A DNA stretch of 64,000 nucleotides, taken from assembly GCF_030504645.1 (NCBI RefSeq), contig NZ_JAUKWQ010000011.1, positions 114,086 through 178,085 of the forward strand, read 5' to 3'. Under the pieces are notes generated by a model, which worked only from the letters and a program-made list of their open reading frames with translations, was not told the origin of the DNA and did no database searches. The stretch is from Rhizobium oryzicola. GTDB lineage: Bacteria; Pseudomonadota; Alphaproteobacteria; Rhizobiales; Rhizobiaceae. Positions within the stretch are counted from its first letter, which is position 1, and the number at the start of each line of letters is the position of its first letter. Position numbers and translations under genes: made by a program. This document shows, piece after piece, positions 26,878 through 34,174 of the stretch.

Positions 26878-27537
26878 ATGTTTATCACGATCCAAGCATA
26901 CGAATACGATCAATATTCCTGTCTGCTCAACCAATTCTTTCACCTGCGTAAGCAGGTCTTTCATGATCGACTGAATTGGAAAGTGTCGCTGCGCGGTACG
27001 CATGAAGTTGACCGCTATGATGACATGAAGCCTGCCTATCTCGTCTGGTGCAGCGACGATGCCCAAGTTCTGTACGGTGGCATGCGCCTGATGCCGACCA
27101 CTGGCCCGACCCTGCTGTACGACGTATTTCGCAAGACGTTTTCCGCAGACGTGGACCTGCAGAGCCCGGGCATCTGGGAAGGCACCCGCATGTGCGTGGA
27201 TGAAGTCGCCGTTCAGCGTGATCTTGGCATGGATGCGGGCCGTGCTTTCTGCATGCTGCTGCTGGCGCTTTGCGAATGCGCGTTGGAGCATGGCGTGCAC
27301 ACGATGATTTCCAACTACGAGCCTCATATGGCTCGCATGTATCGCAAGGCCGGTGCAGAGGTTGAGGAACTTGGGCGCGCCGATGGCTATGGCAGGTTTC
27401 CTGTTTGCTGCGGGGCTTTCGAGGTTTCGGACCAAATCCGCGCCAAGATGCAGGCCGCGCTAGGCGTTACCGCCCCCCTTTACAGCAAGTTTTATCCGGT
27501 CCGCTCCTTCGCGGCTGGTCTTGCTGTTGCCGCTTGA
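26878..27537 (+). CDS. LuxI-family acyl-homoserine-lactone synthase
   Basis: Makes an N-acyl-homoserine lactone from S-adenosylmethionine and acyl-ACP. All hallmark residues of the family are present at near-canonical positions: Arg24, Phe28, Trp34, Glu43, Asp45, Asp48, Arg70 (GGMRLMPTT), Phe84, Glu101 and Arg104 (WEGTRMCVDE). Length (219 residues) is typical. Thr142 in HTMIS lies where some 3-oxo-acyl makers have threonine, so a 3-oxo product is possible but unproven. No luxR gene is adjacent or elsewhere in the window. A small gene follows after 22 bases, recalling cinI-cinS of Rhizobium leguminosarum. Confidence 0.95.
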   Translation: MFITIQAYEYDQYSCLLNQFFHLRKQVFHDRLNWKVSLRGTHEVDRYDDMKPAYLVWCSDDAQVLYGGMRLMPTTGPTLLYDVFRKTFSADVDLQSPGIWEGTRMCVDEVAVQRDLGMDAGRAFCMLLLALCECALEHGVHTMISNYEPHMARMYRKAGAEVEELGRADGYGRFPVCCGAFEVSDQIRAKMQAALGVTAPLYSKFYPVRSFAAGLAVAA

Positions 27538-27559
27538 ACCCCAAAGAGAAGATTTCACC

Positions 27560-27805
27560 ATGGATGAACAACAAAAATCGACCTATGTGCGCATCGCTCG
27601 AAACCTCATCGAATCCCGTCGCGAGGCTGTTCAGTTAAAAGATGGTTTGCTCTGCTATCTTCTGGAAATGGTTCTAGAGGAGCTCATGGGCCGCACACCC
27701 ATCACTGAATGGGATCTGCTGGAACCTGGCGCGATCTCCAAGTCCGATTATCCCGTGATCTCGCTTGCCGGACGGGAGCAATTCACCGGGACCGCCGCAG
27801 GCTGA
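27560..27805 (+). CDS. Small conserved-looking protein downstream of AHL synthase
   Basis: An 81-residue acidic soluble protein, probably helical in the middle (IARNLIESRREAVQLKDGLLCYLLEMVLEELMG), with no membrane segment or signal peptide. ATG 27560 is chosen over the upstream in-frame ATG at 27521, which overlaps the synthase gene; AGAGAAG precedes it. It is 22 bases from the synthase stop and ends before a strong terminator, so the two form a bicistronic unit. Position and size recall CinS, an anti-repressor made from the cinI message, but I cannot confirm homology by eye. Confidence 0.75.
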   Translation: MDEQQKSTYVRIARNLIESRREAVQLKDGLLCYLLEMVLEELMGRTPITEWDLLEPGAISKSDYPVISLAGREQFTGTAAG

Positions 27806-27824
27806 AGCCAGCCTCATCTATTCT

Positions 27825-27851
27825 GGAGGCCCGTCAATCCGGCGGGCCTCC
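27825..27851. terminator. Bidirectional terminator between AHL synthase operon and GntR gene
   Basis: GGAGGCCCG (27825-27833) pairs exactly with CGGGCCTCC (27843-27851), followed by ATTGTCTATT on the plus strand. It lies between convergent genes and can serve both directions. Confidence 0.8.
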
Positions 27852-27892
27852 ATTGTCTATTGATTGATCGGCAACCTTCGCGGCAGGTCCCA

Positions 27893-28615
27893 TCACCGCG
27901 TTGCAAACACCCGGACCATGTCGAAGGAAACCGGCCGGCGGCGGTCGAGGGCCAGCGCGTCGCGAATTTCGGCGATGTGATCGCGCATGAGGAAAACGGC
28001 CTCCTCGACCTCGTGCTTCTCGCAGTGCGCGATCAGGTCTTCATGGTGGTCATGCCAGCCGGCCAGCCCAAGCTGGTTTTCGAAGAGGTTGACGATCAGG
28101 CTTGTGCGCGCGACGAGCAGCCGTACCTGATCCGCAAGAACAGCATTGCCGGAGAGCTCCGCCATCAGCGTGTGGAAGCCACCGGAGAGATGGATGGCTT
28201 CGCGCATATGCCCCTCATGCCGCAGCTGGTGTTCCTGGCGCACATTGTCCCGCAGCCTGGCGATGGAGGCCGCATCGGCGGCTCGCGCAAAGGCCTCCGT
28301 GGTTCCTGCCTCAATGGCAATACGGGCTGCAAACACCTGCCGCGCTTCATCCGCATCCGGTGCAGCCACATAGGCTCCGCGATTGGGAATGAACACCACC
28401 AGCTTTTCCCAGCTCAATCTTTGCAGGGCCGCGGCCACCATCCGCCGGCCGATTCCGAAGGCTTCCACAAGCGCCAGTTCCGTCAGCTTGGTGCCGGGCA
28501 ACAGCCGCTGATCGACAATGGCATCAAAGAGATGCTGATAGGCACCCTCCGCATCGTCAATCTTTGGGCGATTGCGCTGGTTCATGACGCCCACCAAACG
28601 CGTCTTCTGGTTCAT
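27893..28615 (-). CDS. GntR family (FCD domain) transcriptional regulator of the hydantoinase operon
   Basis: A 240-residue FadR-subfamily regulator: winged helix at residues 20-90 (YQHLFDAIVDQRLLPGTKLTELALVEAFGIGRR) and an all-helical FCD ligand domain after it, with the metal-site histidines expected in GFHTLMAELSGN and in the C-terminal MRDHI. It is divergent from the importer/hydantoinase operon, and the shared promoter region has an exact 12-bp palindrome typical of this subfamily. Likely ligand: the operon's substrate or product, such as a hydantoin, dihydropyrimidine or carbamoyl amino acid. Confidence 0.9.
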   Translation of the reverse strand: MNQKTRLVGVMNQRNRPKIDDAEGAYQHLFDAIVDQRLLPGTKLTELALVEAFGIGRRMVAAALQRLSWEKLVVFIPNRGAYVAAPDADEARQVFAARIAIEAGTTEAFARAADAASIARLRDNVRQEHQLRHEGHMREAIHLSGGFHTLMAELSGNAVLADQVRLLVARTSLIVNLFENQLGLAGWHDHHEDLIAHCEKHEVEEAVFLMRDHIAEIRDALALDRRRPVSFDMVRVFATR

Positions 28616-28650
28616 CCTTAGGCTTCTCCCGCTTAAATGCTGCCCAGAGA

Positions 28651-28662
28651 ATTGTGCACAAT
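28651..28662. promoter_or_regulatory. GntR-type operator palindrome
   Basis: ATTGTGCACAAT is a perfect 12-bp palindrome with the TTGTNNACAA core common to FCD-type GntR regulators. It sits 36 bases before the divergent GntR start and 38 bases before the sigma-54 promoter of the importer operon, a good place for control of both. Confidence 0.65.
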
Positions 28663-28699
28663 GTTGCGCGCAGTTGGGAATTTCAGATCTTTGTCAGAT

Positions 28700-28715
28700 T
28701 GGCACGGCCCTTGCA
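28700..28715 (+). promoter_or_regulatory. Sigma-54 (RpoN) -24/-12 promoter
   Basis: TGGCACG (28700-28706), four bases GCCC, then TTGCA (28711-28715) matches the RpoN consensus TGGCACG-N4-TTGCW at every defined position. Transcription should begin near 28726, leaving a short leader of about 28 bases before the binding-protein start. This implies activation by an enhancer-binding protein such as NtrC, fitting nitrogen scavenging. No clear NtrC site was identified. Confidence 0.8.
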
Positions 28716-28753
28716 AACCTGTCCCCACAGATCATACGAAAAAGGGGACACAG

Positions 28754-29788
28754 ATGTTCGAAACCAAAACCTCCAGAAGAACCATTCTCCAGGCAGCGCT
28801 TGCGGCGCCGTTCGTTTTGCAGGCCGGGCGCAGCTTTGCCGCCGAGCCGGTGAAGTTCTCCTTTGCCGTGCCGTTTGACGGTTCTATCTCCATGTATCTG
28901 CTGGCACAGCAGAATGGTTGGTACAAGGAAGCAGGTCTCGACTGCCAGTTCGATACCAGCGGCGGTTCGGGCGAGGCGGCATCGCGTACGGGTTCCGGCG
29001 TCTATGACGGCGGCACGGTCGACATCAACAACCTCGCCGAGTTCAATTCCAAGAACCCGACTGCCGATGTGCGCGCCGCCTATATGCTCTATTTCAAGAG
29101 CCCGCTTTCGGTGGTGACGCTGAATAAGTCTGGCATTGCAAAGCCTTCGGACCTGGAAGGCCGCACGATCGGCGCCGCCGCCGCGGACGGTGCCTACCGC
29201 CTATTCTCTACCTATGCCAAGACCACCGGCATCGATGGCGGCAAGATCAAGTGGAATATGGTCGGCCTGCAATTGCGCGAAGCGGTTCTGGCCAACGGCA
29301 GTGCGGATGCCATTCTAGGCTTTGATTCCACGGTCTATTTCGGCCTCCAGAAGGCAGGCGTCGCTGCGGGTGATATCAAGATCCTGTACTATTCGGATGC
29401 AGGTCTGGATCTCTACGGGAACGCTATTGTGCTGTCGAAGAAGTTCCGCACTGAACGTCCCGACGTGGCAAAGTCCTTCATAGCCGTCAGCGCCCGTGGC
29501 TATCAGGCAGCGCTTGCTGATCCGAAGGCGGCGATTGCTGCGCTCAAGGCCCATTCCCCGCTGATCAATGCCGATCTGGAAGAGCAGAAGCTGCGCTGGC
29601 TCATCAAGAACCAGTTCACGACGGATGAAACGCGCAAGAACGGTCTCGGCGGCGTCGATGCGGCGCGGCTGTCCAAGTCCATGGAAGCCGTCGCTGCCGG
29701 TTTCGGCCTGCCCTCCGTTCCGAAGGCGGAAGATCTGTTCGATCCGTCCTTCCTGCCGTCTGCGGATCTGCGGAAGCTGCCAGCATGA
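28754..29788 (+). CDS. ABC transporter substrate-binding protein, NMT1/SsuA-like
   Basis: Periplasmic binding protein of the importer completed by the ATPase and permease at the operon's far end. ATG 28754 follows AGGGG and starts a twin-arginine-like leader (TSRRTILQAALAAPFVLQAG, cleavage near SFAA); upstream in-frame codons overlap the promoter. The NMT1/THI5-like fold shows in AVPFDGSISMYLLAQQNGWYKEAGLD, SGEAASRTGSG and ADAILGFDS. Members bind sulfonates, pyrimidines or thiamine precursors, and the adjacent hydantoinase favours a cyclic amide or pyrimidine. 344 residues; stop overlaps the next start by four bases. Confidence 0.88.
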   Translation: MFETKTSRRTILQAALAAPFVLQAGRSFAAEPVKFSFAVPFDGSISMYLLAQQNGWYKEAGLDCQFDTSGGSGEAASRTGSGVYDGGTVDINNLAEFNSKNPTADVRAAYMLYFKSPLSVVTLNKSGIAKPSDLEGRTIGAAAADGAYRLFSTYAKTTGIDGGKIKWNMVGLQLREAVLANGSADAILGFDSTVYFGLQKAGVAAGDIKILYYSDAGLDLYGNAIVLSKKFRTERPDVAKSFIAVSARGYQAALADPKAAIAALKAHSPLINADLEEQKLRWLIKNQFTTDETRKNGLGGVDAARLSKSMEAVAAGFGLPSVPKAEDLFDPSFLPSADLRKLPA

Positions 29789-31224
29789 CATTCGATCTGG
29801 TCATCCGGGGTGGTACCATCGCGACCGCCTCGGATGTGACGAAGGCGGATCTCGGCATCCGCGAGGGGCGTATTGTCGCGATTGCCGATCGTATCGCAGG
29901 GGGGGAGCGCGTGATCGATGCCACCGGCAGGCTTGTGCTGCCGGGAGGTATCGATGCCCATTGCCATCTCGACCAGCCGCAGGCACCGGGCCTCGCCGCC
30001 AAGGGTGCGAAGATGGCGGACGGCTTTTGTTCCGGCAGCATCAGCGCCGCCTTCGGGGGAACGACGACGATCGTTCCCTTCTGCGTGCAGCATCGCGGAG
30101 AATCGCTGACGGCGGCGGTTGCCGATTATCATCGTCGCGCTGACGGGCAGTCCGTCACCGACTACGCTTTCCATCTGATCGTCAGCGATCCGACGCCTGC
30201 CGTGCTGGGCCAGGAATTGCCGGCCCTCATCCGTCGCGGCCATACCAGTATCAAGGTGTACATGACCTATGATGCCATGCAGCTCAGCGACCGGCAGATC
30301 CTCGACGTGTTCGAGACGGCACGGGCCGAAAAGGCGGTCATGCTGATCCATGCCGAAAACCACGAGATCATCGGCTGGCTGGCTGATCGTCTGGAACAGC
30401 AGGGCAAGACCCGGCCCGCCTTTCACGCCACCTCCCGCCCACTGGCGGTGGAGCGCGAGGCGACGCACCGGGCGGTAACGCTTGCGGAAATTGCCGGCGT
30501 GCCGCTCGTCATCGTGCATGTGTCCGGTGGTGAACCGCTGGAAGAAATTCGCCGGGCGCGGGCGCGCGGTCATGTGGTGATCGCGGAAACCTGCCCGCAA
30601 TATCTGCTCCTCACCGAAGCCGATCTCGATATGCCCGATATGCTGGGTGCTAAGGCCATGTGCAGCCCGCCGCCGCGCGATACGGCTGCCCAGGCAGCAC
30701 TCTGGCGCGGCATCGAAGATGGAACGATCGACATCTTCAACTCGGATCACGCGCCCTATCGGTTCGATGCCGAAGGCAAGCTGAAGGCGGGGCCGGACGC
30801 TTCCTTTCGAGCGGTTGCCAATGGCATTCCGGGGCTTGAAACGCGACTGCCGATCCTGTTCAGCGAGGGCGTGGTGAAGGGACGGATCGACCTCTCCCGT
30901 TTTGTCGCTCTGACCGCTACCAACAATGCAAAGCTCTACGGGCTTCACCCACGCAAGGGAACGATTGCCGTGGGCGCCGATGCTGACATTGCCATCTGGG
31001 ACCCGGAAAAACGCGTCACCATCACCAATGACTTGCTGCACCACAATGTCGACTACACGCCTTTCGAAGGGCTGGAGGTGCAGGGGTGGCCGGAAACGGT
31101 CATCAGCCGCGGTGAGGTCATCATCGAAAACCAGGAGCTGAAGGCTCGGCCGGGACGCGGCCAGTTCCTGGAACAGCAGACATCGTCAGCCTGGCGGACA
31201 AGGGAAATCAACGCATGGATCTGA
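29785..31224 (+). CDS. Dihydropyrimidinase/hydantoinase family cyclic amidohydrolase
   Basis: Opens cyclic amide rings (hydantoins, dihydropyrimidines or similar). Metal and catalytic features: His59-Cys-His61 in GGIDAHCHLDQP, the lysine carboxylated in this family at Lys157 in SIKVYMTYD, His in LIHAENHE, His in VIHVSGGEP, and Asp in NSDHAPYRFD. Length 479 is usual for dinuclear hydantoinases. The stop overlaps the following dehydrogenase-like gene by ten bases. The presence of a dedicated importer and sigma-54 promoter suggests a nitrogen-source role. The exact ring substrate is not predictable from sequence. Confidence 0.9.
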   Translation: MTFDLVIRGGTIATASDVTKADLGIREGRIVAIADRIAGGERVIDATGRLVLPGGIDAHCHLDQPQAPGLAAKGAKMADGFCSGSISAAFGGTTTIVPFCVQHRGESLTAAVADYHRRADGQSVTDYAFHLIVSDPTPAVLGQELPALIRRGHTSIKVYMTYDAMQLSDRQILDVFETARAEKAVMLIHAENHEIIGWLADRLEQQGKTRPAFHATSRPLAVEREATHRAVTLAEIAGVPLVIVHVSGGEPLEEIRRARARGHVVIAETCPQYLLLTEADLDMPDMLGAKAMCSPPPRDTAAQAALWRGIEDGTIDIFNSDHAPYRFDAEGKLKAGPDASFRAVANGIPGLETRLPILFSEGVVKGRIDLSRFVALTATNNAKLYGLHPRKGTIAVGADADIAIWDPEKRVTITNDLLHHNVDYTPFEGLEVQGWPETVISRGEVIIENQELKARPGRGQFLEQQTSSAWRTREINAWI

Positions 31225-31976
31225 AGATCGCGGGAAAACGCGCGCTTGTGCTGGGCGGCAATCGCGGCATGGGCCTTGCCATTGCCAAGGGGCTGGCGGG
31301 CGAGGGGGCCTCCGTGCTGCTCGCCGCGCGCGACGAACAGGCGCTGGCTAAAGCCGGCGCCGAAATCGGCGCGGCAGGCACCTTTGCCGTGGATCTGTCG
31401 GAGACGCAAAGCCTTGCAGCCTTTGCCGCAGCGGTCGGCGATATCGACATCCTCATCAATAATACCGGTGGCCCGCCCTATGGCGGTGTGATCGGCCGCG
31501 AAGTGGCGGATTGGGAAGAAAGCTTCCGGTCCATGTCCATGTCGGTGATCCGCCTGACGGACCTGTTCCTGCCCGCCATGCGCAGCAAGAGTTGGGGCCG
31601 CGTCGTCACCGTCGTCAGCACCGGCGCGGTGCAGCCAATCCCGGTGCTTGGCATATCCAACACCATCCGCGCCGGGCTGATCGCCTGGTCCAAGTCACTG
31701 GCGCCGGAAGTTGCCAAGGATGGTGTGACGGTCAACGTGCTGATGCCGGGCCGCGTCGCGACCGAACGTGTTGCCATGACGGATGAGGCGACGGCCGCGC
31801 GCGAGAACATTTCGGTGGAGGCGGTGCGCCAGCGTTCCTTCGCGCAAATCCCCGCTGGCCGCTATGCCGAGCCTGAGGAGATCGCCGCAGTGGTGTCCTT
31901 CCTGTGCAGCGGTCCCGCCTCCTATGTTACGGGCAGTGTCTACCGCGTCGATGGAGGCTATGTCCGCCATGTCTGA
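31215..31976 (+). CDS. Short-chain dehydrogenase/reductase family protein lacking the YxxxK motif
   Basis: A 253-residue Rossmann protein with the nucleotide motif GGNRGMG at 14-20, NNTGGPP near 90, Ser135 in VSTGAVQ and the C-terminal SYVTGSVYRVDGGYV. The usual catalytic Tyr and Lys are replaced by Ser148 and Arg152 (ISNTIRAG), a pattern shared by a divergent FabG-like subgroup, so the normal SDR proton relay is absent. It overlaps the hydantoinase gene by ten bases, so it belongs to the same pathway, possibly acting on the ring-opened product or as a non-redox enzyme. Confidence 0.87.
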   Translation: MDLKIAGKRALVLGGNRGMGLAIAKGLAGEGASVLLAARDEQALAKAGAEIGAAGTFAVDLSETQSLAAFAAAVGDIDILINNTGGPPYGGVIGREVADWEESFRSMSMSVIRLTDLFLPAMRSKSWGRVVTVVSTGAVQPIPVLGISNTIRAGLIAWSKSLAPEVAKDGVTVNVLMPGRVATERVAMTDEATAARENISVEAVRQRSFAQIPAGRYAEPEEIAAVVSFLCSGPASYVTGSVYRVDGGYVRHV

Positions 31977-32015
31977 GAGCAAAGCCCAGTCCGCCGCCCG
32001 AGAGGGCCAAGCCCG

Positions 32016-32447
32016 ATGCTGACCAGGCCCGCGATCAAGCTGACCCACCGGGGTGCAACCCTTCTTCTCGCCGCCGCTGTCGAGGCCGCAGAGGCCATGG
32101 GGGTGCCGCAATGCATCGCCGTGGTCGATGACGGCTGCAATCTGATGGGCTTCATCCGCATGGATGGATCCCGCGTTCTTTCGGTCGAAAGCGCCACGCG
32201 CAAGGCCATGACCGCCGCGACCACCGGCCGGCCGACTGGCGGCATCTCTCCCGACAAAGCGCTGCTTCTTGCGGAAGCGACATCCGGCAAGATGACCAAC
32301 CTGCTGGGTGGCCTGCCGCTGATCATCGATGGGCATATTGTCGGCGGCATCGGTGTCGGCTCCGGCACCAGCGAGCAGGATCTACAGGTGGCGCAGGCCG
32401 CGGTGGCGGCGTTTCTCAAGCGCATGGACGAGGGGCAGCATTCATGA
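32016..32447 (+). CDS. GlcG/HbpS family protein (heme-binding-like fold)
   Basis: A 143-residue single-domain protein of the GlcG/HbpS/PduO-C family. Typical sequence: EAMGVPQCIAVVDDGCNLMGFIRMDGS near residues 25-50, KAMTAATTGRPTG, and the C-terminal GHIVGGIGVGSGTSEQDLQVA. Family members occur in many catabolic operons and some bind heme or cobalamin, but their role is usually unclear. It is 39 bases after the dehydrogenase-like gene and its stop overlaps the ATPase start by four bases, so it is an integral operon member. No signal peptide. Confidence 0.88.
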   Translation: MLTRPAIKLTHRGATLLLAAAVEAAEAMGVPQCIAVVDDGCNLMGFIRMDGSRVLSVESATRKAMTAATTGRPTGGISPDKALLLAEATSGKMTNLLGGLPLIIDGHIVGGIGVGSGTSEQDLQVAQAAVAAFLKRMDEGQHS

Positions 32448-33271
32448 CGATCACGATCGCGCCGACAGAGCACGGCGTCACAAGGATTGCGCAGCTGGAA
32501 AACGTGCAGGTGCGCTTCGGCAAGGGAGAGAACACCTTTCTTGCCCTGGACCGTACCAACCTGACCGTTCGCGCAGGGGACTTCGTCGCCATGGTCGGGC
32601 CTTCCGGCTGCGGCAAGTCCACGATTTTGAAACTCGTTGCCGGTCTTCTGAAGCCGACGGATGGCATGGTCTTCGTGGCTGGCCGGGAGGTCGGCGCGGA
32701 GCAGGTCGGTATCGGCATGGCCTTCCAGAACCCGACCATGCTGCCCTGGTTGACCATCCGCCAGAACATCATGCTGCCGTTGAAGATCGTCAAACCCTAT
32801 TCCGATACCTTCCGCCGCGACAAGGATACGGTGTTTCGCGAGCGGGCGGATGCGCTGCTGGCAAAAGTGGGCCTCACCGGCTTTGGCGATCGCCGGCCCT
32901 GGGAGCTTTCGGGCGGCATGTTGCAGCGAGCCAACCTCTGCCGTGCGCTCATTCATTCTCCAAAGCTTCTGATGCTGGACGAGCCCTTCGGCGCGCTCGA
33001 CCAGTTCACCCGCGAGGAACTCTGGGCGATCCTGCAGGATCTCTGGATGGAGACGAAGCCAACCGTGTTCCTCGTCACCCATGACCTGCGCGAGGCGGCC
33101 TTCCTGGCAAGCCGCATCCTTGTCATGAGTGCGCGGCCTGGCCGTGTCACGGAGGATCGGGCGGTGGATTTTCCGCGTCCTCGTACGCTGGAGACGACGT
33201 TTGAAAGCGGGTTTACCGATCTCACCAACGATCTGCGACGGATGATCTTTGCCGCGCGCCAGGGGGTATAA
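32444..33271 (+). CDS. ABC transporter ATP-binding protein (SsuB/TauB/NrtD-like)
   Basis: ATPase of the NMT1-type importer, 275 residues. Walker A GPSGCGKST is near residues 52-60, Q-loop in AFQNPTMLPWLTIRQN, signature LSGGMLQR, Walker B LLMLDEPFGALD and switch VTHDLREAAFLASR. The short length without a TOBE tail and the PWLTIRQN segment are typical of the nitrate/taurine/sulfonate group. It overlaps the GlcG gene and is followed after four bases by the permease. Confidence 0.92.
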   Translation: MTITIAPTEHGVTRIAQLENVQVRFGKGENTFLALDRTNLTVRAGDFVAMVGPSGCGKSTILKLVAGLLKPTDGMVFVAGREVGAEQVGIGMAFQNPTMLPWLTIRQNIMLPLKIVKPYSDTFRRDKDTVFRERADALLAKVGLTGFGDRRPWELSGGMLQRANLCRALIHSPKLLMLDEPFGALDQFTREELWAILQDLWMETKPTVFLVTHDLREAAFLASRILVMSARPGRVTEDRAVDFPRPRTLETTFESGFTDLTNDLRRMIFAARQGV

Positions 33272-33275
33272 CCAG

Positions 33276-34052
33276 ATGTCGTCGATGCAAATCCGGGAAA
33301 ACCTCAAATCCGTCTCGCTGATCGTGCTGATGTTCGTGCTGTGGGAAGTGGCTTGCGTCCTGTTCCACATCAGCCCGATCGTGCTGCCGCGCCCTAGCGC
33401 CATCTTCACCACGCTGTTCGTCCAGATGCCGGCACTCTGGCCGAATATTCTGCAAACGCTCGCCACCACCATGGTCGGCTTCGGGCTTGGCATGGTCATC
33501 GGCGTGGCGCTCGGAGTGTTTGTGGGCGTATCGAGAACGGCCTATAAGACCGCCTATCCGCTGCTGGTCGGCTTCTCGTCCATCCCGAAAGTGGCGGTCG
33601 TGCCGATCTTCGTTCTCTGGTTCGGCTCCGGCACGGTACCGGCCGTGCTGACGGCGCTCACCACCTGCATCTTCCCGATCGTCGTCAATGTCGCGACCGG
33701 TCTTGCGACCACGGAGCCGGAGATGGAGGATGTGCTGAAAGCGCTCGGCGCCACGCGCATGCAGGTGTTGTGGAATGTCACCCTGCCGCGCGCCATGCCT
33801 TACTTCTTCGCCTCTTTGAAGGTGGCGGTGACGCTTGCTTTCGTTGGGACGGTACTTTCCGAGACGGTGGCGTCCAACCTTGGCATCGGCACGGTCATGA
33901 TGATGGCAAGCTCCAGCTTCGATGTACCGCTGGCCTTTGCAGGCCTCTTCGCGCTCGCCTTCCTGGGCATCGTTCTCTACAGCATCTTTGCGCTGATCGA
34001 GCAGCGCGTCTGCGGCTGGGCCATCCGCAAGCAGGATCTGGCGATGGGGTGA
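33276..34052 (+). CDS. ABC transporter permease (SsuC/TauC-like)
   Basis: Channel subunit of the importer, 258 residues from ATG 33276 (AGGGGG upstream); an in-frame ATG at 33249 overlaps the ATPase gene and adds a non-hydrophobic tail. About six helices, with the EAA loop MEDVLKALGATRMQVLWNVTLPRAMPYFFASLK around residues 152-184, and FSSIPKVAVVPIFVLWFGSG, both typical of the nitrate/sulfonate branch. It is the last gene of the operon; a hairpin follows 12 bases after the stop. Confidence 0.92.
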   Translation: MSSMQIRENLKSVSLIVLMFVLWEVACVLFHISPIVLPRPSAIFTTLFVQMPALWPNILQTLATTMVGFGLGMVIGVALGVFVGVSRTAYKTAYPLLVGFSSIPKVAVVPIFVLWFGSGTVPAVLTALTTCIFPIVVNVATGLATTEPEMEDVLKALGATRMQVLWNVTLPRAMPYFFASLKVAVTLAFVGTVLSETVASNLGIGTVMMMASSSFDVPLAFAGLFALAFLGIVLYSIFALIEQRVCGWAIRKQDLAMG

Positions 34053-34063
34053 GATGGAAACTC

Positions 34064-34090
34064 CCCACCTCCCCATCAAGGGGAGGTGGG
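34064..34090. repeat. CCCACCTCCCC hairpin after importer operon
   Basis: CCCACCTCCCC (34064-34074) pairs exactly with GGGGAGGTGGG (34080-34090) around ATCAA. It can end the plus-strand operon. A half copy (CCCCACCTCCCCTTGATGGGG) lies near 63861-63881, so this is probably a dispersed palindromic element. Confidence 0.65.
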
Positions 34091-34123
34091 AAATCGTGGC
34101 AAGCTCCCACAACTCCTTTGCCG

Positions 34124-34150
34124 AAAAAAGCGGCGCCCGAAGACGCCGCC
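34124..34150 (-). terminator. Rho-independent terminator of the O-demethylase gene
   Basis: On the minus strand GGCGGCGTC pairs with GGCGCCGC across a TTCG tetraloop (one T-G pair) and is followed by TTTTTT. It begins 25 bases after the end of the LigM-like gene and is the most convincing intrinsic terminator in the window. Confidence 0.88.
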
Positions 34151-34174
34151 TGTATTCTGTTTGAGTAACCCGGC

